A stretch of 64,000 bases of DNA from Megalonaias nervosa (lineage: Eukaryota > Mollusca > Bivalvia > Unionida > Unionidae), in contig JAECUM010009861.1 in NCBI GenBank assembly GCA_016617855.1, positions 56,243 through 120,242 of the forward strand, written 5' to 3'. Positions 60,113-64,000 of the stretch are shown here, one piece after another (the first letter of the stretch is position 1; each line of letters begins with the position of its first letter). The notes under the pieces were generated by a model. The model was not told where the DNA came from. It made no database searches and saw only the letters and a program-made list of their open reading frames with translations. The position numbers and the translations under genes are program-made.

Positions 60113-60200
60113 CTCAGATTTGTGTCATGAAGTTTTTCTAATAAATTCGATATTTCCTTGTACGTGAAGTTTTTCTCAGCGTAGTGCAAGACGAGATTCA
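60113..60200 (-). pseudogene. Integrase-like gene, exon 2 (helix-turn-helix), right copy
   Basis: Intact splice sites on both sides (GATTTTGATTTCAG acceptor, GTAAAG donor). Encodes NLVLHYAEKNFTYKEISNLL…, in phase with exon 1 (split Leu codon) and exon 3 (split Ser codon). Confidence 0.75.
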
Positions 60201-60929
60201 CTGAAATCAAAATTAAGAATATATTCAATAAGAAACTTATAGAGCTTTTTGTATCATAATTAATCCATCGAATAAACCTTCTTATTAAAGTTATCAGTGT
60301 GGTAATGTTCAAGCAAATCCAGAAAATTCAGAAATCAGCATTATAATAATAATTAAAATATAGGCTATATGTCGTGAGCCAAGACACAAAAGTATTATAG
60401 ACAGAATCAACACTATTTTACTGCTTTATACATGAAAGGTTATTTATTAAAAACTTACGTGGCTGCTACATAAGTATTCTGTCTGCAAAACTGGAGAACA
60501 AAACTGCCGACTAGTTTATGCTGGACTTTTTCCGATATCCTTCAGCGAAAGATGAAGCAAAAATTCAAATTACGTACGTTTTTTTTTTTGTTTTTTTTTT
60601 CTTTTCCTTGAAAGCCTTCTAACTTTCTGACCTAACAAATAAAGAAGCATATTACATATGAATACAACTTGCAGAAAGCTGTCATTATAGTTTAAGCAAT
60701 TTGAATAATTTGTGTAGAAATTATTTTACCTTTCCAATGACGTAAATAGGACGTTAATTTTATTCAGTGGTAGAACAGTGCTAACGCTTCCACACCTTCA
60801 ATAATCACAAACTCGTATTCATTTCACAGAATGAAAGCTAAACTATTTCCCTCGCCAAGGCCAATTATGGTATTAATTACAGTAAAATGAAATGATACAC
60901 AGTATGTATGGATGGGTGGATGTGTGTAC

Positions 60930-60932
<3 letters not shown>

Positions 60933-60962
<30 letters not shown>
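60933..60962. repeat. (GA)n microsatellite
   Basis: Partner of 27338-27366. Confidence 0.95.
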
Positions 60963-60964
<2 letters not shown>

Positions 60965-61200
60965 TACTTACATGATTACTTATAACTGAGATGATCCAAC
61001 TACAATTTCGATATAACAGGGCTGTAGATTTTCTTCCGCTTTCTAGCTAACATAGACCAGTGTAATTTGGTTCAGACGAACAAATAAATAAGCCAAGAGG
61101 TTAAGTCCTTATCAGGAAGGTGAATTGTTCTTTCTAATTTATTACTGCGCAAGGAATGTCGCTAATTGGTTTTACTTGTGAAGTAATAGAGATTTGTTCG

Positions 61201-61396
61201 TACGATGGCCGATAGCGACCGCCAAAATACAACATCAAAGTAACAGAGATTTGTACATGTACACATTTGAGCAAAATGTGTACATGTACAAATCTCTATT
61301 ACTTTAATATGTTGATCCGTCTCGTATAAAATATGTACATGTACAAATTCATGTTACTTTGATGTTGTATTTTGGCGGCCGCTATCTGCCATCGTA
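61201..61396. mobile_element. 196-bp foldback element at right outer boundary
   Basis: The mirror copy of 26905-27100, the same length, with ends TACGATGGCCGATAGCG and …ATCGTA. It closes the right arm. The flanking bases outside (TATTCACG) do not duplicate the left outer flank (TTGATGTG), so no target duplication for the whole 34.5-kb unit is visible. Confidence 0.8.
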
Positions 61397-62609
61397 TATT
61401 CACGAGTTTAGTGCATTTGAAACACCCCACTCTGCTATCCAAATGTATTTTTTTTGGGGGGGGGATAGTAATATATAATGAGAAGAAGAAGAAGGACAAG
61501 AATTTACCTGACATAATTGATCTGTTGATGGTGCACAAAGTAAGCTTTTCTTAAACTTAATGGTTTCACTTGTTTCTGTTACTTAGTTTAACACAGTTTA
61601 GTTGTAACACTTCATAGAGACCCAAACTTAAAGTATCAAGAGATGCTAATTGTTGATACACTTTCCACGTTTTTGATTTGTTTGATCTATTTGAAGATGT
61701 GGACCGTTCGTCTTTCAAAGGGCTCATCACATACCACTTTACAAATCTGGAAGTCATTACAGTGATGAAACGTACATCGAAAGAATGACAGCAATGGAAT
61801 CAATTTCTTTTCTTCTGTCTGAATTATCCCAGTATCATGTCTCTATGATTCTCGTAAAATATTTTCTGTTTTCACAATTTAAGAGGAACTTTACAAAACC
61901 ATACATCACTGTAATAGTTCCATCGTCGATTTTATTAAAAATGTAGACGCACCAGAAATAATATGCAGATGGAAAACTGGAATGGAATTATAAAACTACC
62001 TGACATTGATAATTCAGTCAAACTAGATATTCATATAAAATACAAAAGTTATTATTTTGGTACTAGGTTTTATATATTGGAAGATAAAAGACTAAAATTT
62101 TGGTTGATAAAGAAGATGAAATGTGGACAGAAATAGAAACTACAAAAGAATAATTTAACCATTATGCCAATTGCTACAACTAGTTGCACAAATGTTCCAT
62201 GCACAAGGTTCGTGTCAATTTTGATCATATGCTTTTGTAAACTTCCATGTTAATTTTCATTTCAAAAACTTTATTTTAATTTATTTTTATTTTTATTTTA
62301 TTTTACGTTATTTATTTTAATATAATATTTTAATTTCCATAGTCTCTTCATTGTTAGCCATATATTATTACCGTTTACTGATAATACACTTTTAATATAG
62401 CCAAAGACAATTTCATGCCTAAAGTACAACTTCCTATATGTACTTTGATCAAGAAGTGAGCAACATGTAAGAAATAAAGCAACGTATATACTGAGTTTCT
62501 TGATATGTGGAAGCCTGTGAAACTGACAGGATTATACGTTTTTGGAGAGAGCACTGTTATTAGTTGATCTTAAAATGAGTCAGTACTGAAAGTTAGAAGC
62601 TACCACGAC

Positions 62610-62681
62610 AATAAATAGATAAATAAATAAATAAATTTATTTATTTATTCTTCTTGTTCTTCTTTCTTTTTCTTCTTCTAA

Positions 62682-62731
<50 letters not shown>

Positions 62732-62765
62732 AGAACAAGAAGAAGAAAAGCAAGAACAAGAAGGA
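62610..62765. repeat. (AAAT)n, (TTC)n, (ATT)n and (AAG)n tract
   Basis: Blocks of tetra- and trinucleotide repeats; (AAAT)n followed by (TTTA)n is self-complementary at 62619-62657. Confidence 0.9.
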
Positions 62766-63242
62766 AATGAATTATCTAAAATGATATAATAGTATGGTGA
62801 TGGCAACATTGACAATAGCGCTGCTAATGTTAATGATGATGATGCACCTGGAGGTCGCTTAATTTGTGGGTGAACATTATTTCTTAACCTGATTGTATAT
62901 ATTCATGATCACCAGGCATTGCTACAAAAAAACCCCCCAAAAACACAAAAAAACAAAAAACAAAAACACCCCCCCCCCAACCTCTTCTGTTAAAACACTT
63001 TCGGGAACCGAAGAAAATTGGACTAAAATATCTGATGAAGAGGTACAGTGTTTTTGTGGAAACTGGATTTTATATTTGTGTTTATGTGACACAATTACAC
63101 AACGTGTCAATCACTTTTTTCGCAATTCAGCAGATTATCACATATTCAGCCAAGGGTCATTCACCCTAGTTACCTTATGTTTCATCGTCTTGGAATGCAT
63201 TGCTGTTGTGGCCAGGACAAATTGGTTACTTTTGACATAACA

Positions 63243-63282
<40 letters not shown>
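63243..63282. repeat. (ATT)n microsatellite
   Basis: Perfect ATT run of about 13 units; read on the other strand it gives a poly-Asn frame of no significance. Confidence 0.95.
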
Positions 63283-64000
63283 TCTTCTTGTTCGCACTGC
63301 CAATGACATCAAAGTAGAAAAGTGATACATATGCCTCAAATTTGCTTCACATGTAAGACAAAATAAATTCTTTAAATTGCCGGACAATGTAATTATCTTC
63401 ATACTCAAAGATATCTGCTTTCCAAACTATACAGTGACAGGACAGCAGCGACTGACCTAAAAATACACAAAAGACGCACACAGACGTATATAAACACATA
63501 TCGATACATAACTATTTACATTAATACATGGAATTCTCGTGATTCTGTCCTTCCTCCTATATAAATCTTTTCATGGAAAGAAAGAAAGAAACTGTGTTTT
63601 TAAGTTTTTCGCGAAATTTTTCAAACTTATGACGAAAATATAAATCAAAATGAAGAGCTTTCAGTTCCATGGACAGTAAACCCTTTAGTGAATTTTGAGA
63701 AATGCATATTCATATCCATGAAAGCGTTCTCATTCTCCAGGGAAATATCGCGAGTGCATACAATCTTCAATATAACCACCCACATGTGTCTGGGCCACCA
63801 AAGAAGAGATCGCCAGTTTCGAAACTCGCGGCGGCATCCCATTTGTTTTAAAACTTGTTTGTATTTTTATGTTCAAACTTTCTTTTAAACTCGCTCATCC
63901 CAAATATTTTAAAAAAATGTTTTAATTTTTTTTTTTTTGGTATATTCGCGTCCTCGGACGGGCAATTAACCAAGTCTCATATATAAACACCCACATTTAT

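Larger units (their letters stand above)
61397..64000. other. Right flank of the inverted repeat, no gene recognised
   Basis: Unrelated to the left flank. It contains a G9 run at 61457-61465, microsatellites at 62610-62730 and 63243-63282, and a C-run near 62970. The open frames at 61566-61757 (-), 62893-63240 (+) and 63645-63842 (-) have no domain or splice support. Confidence 0.5.

Noticed and set aside
61566..62200. Decayed transposase in the right flank
   Set aside because: A few charged stretches exist, but no motif could be assigned in any frame.

Overview
The window is eukaryotic nuclear DNA: AT-rich, with spliced genes (GT-AG introns), tRNA-derived SINEs, MITEs, microsatellites and decayed transposons. 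The repeat families suggest a mollusc, probably a bivalve: a ~150-bp tandem unit rich in 'ATGGCC..CATCTTGAAAAT', a DIRS relic and G2E3-like HECT genes. This is inference; no database was searched.

Positions 1-16.2 kb hold the 3' part of one host gene on the + strand. Four phase-compatible exons (3065-3216, 5134-5263, 8530-8633, 14600-14796) encode the end of one RRM, a complete second RRM and a very acidic C-terminus whose poly-Asp run is a (GAT)15 microsatellite. Its introns contain arrays of the ~150-bp repeat, two insertions with visible target duplications, SINE relics and MITEs. A 54-bp minisatellite (361-900) lies upstream. From 16.2 to 26.9 kb there is no recognisable host gene, only mobile-element debris: a TIR-bounded element, a decayed DIRS retrotransposon (RT, RNase H, tyrosine recombinase), a TA-flanked MITE and the C-terminus of a hAT-like transposase.

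The main feature is a huge inverted repeat, 26905-61396. Two arms of about 17 kb (26905-43861 and 44412-61396) are separated by a 550-bp unique spacer. Both arms end outward exactly at a 196-bp foldback sequence starting TACGA(T/G)GGC. In each arm an integrase-like gene (helix-turn-helix plus the start of an rve/IS3-like catalytic domain, five exons) points inward and a HECT-type E3 ubiquitin ligase-like gene points outward, so the two converge. The two HECT copies lie head to head across the central spacer. SINEs, an internally deleted LINE, an LTR-like insertion and the ~150-bp array occur in both arms, so they predate the duplication.

The arms differ by substitutions (3 in 153 bp in one exon I aligned by eye) and small indels. 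Each gene copy carries different lesions: premature stops in one arm, lost splice acceptors and a frameshift in the other. This may be a giant foldback-type element carrying an integrase and a ubiquitin ligase, a palindromic segmental duplication ending at MITEs, or two divergent haplotypes joined by the assembler. The sequence alone does not decide. The last 2.6 kb (61397-64000) is outside the inverted repeat and has no recognisable gene.
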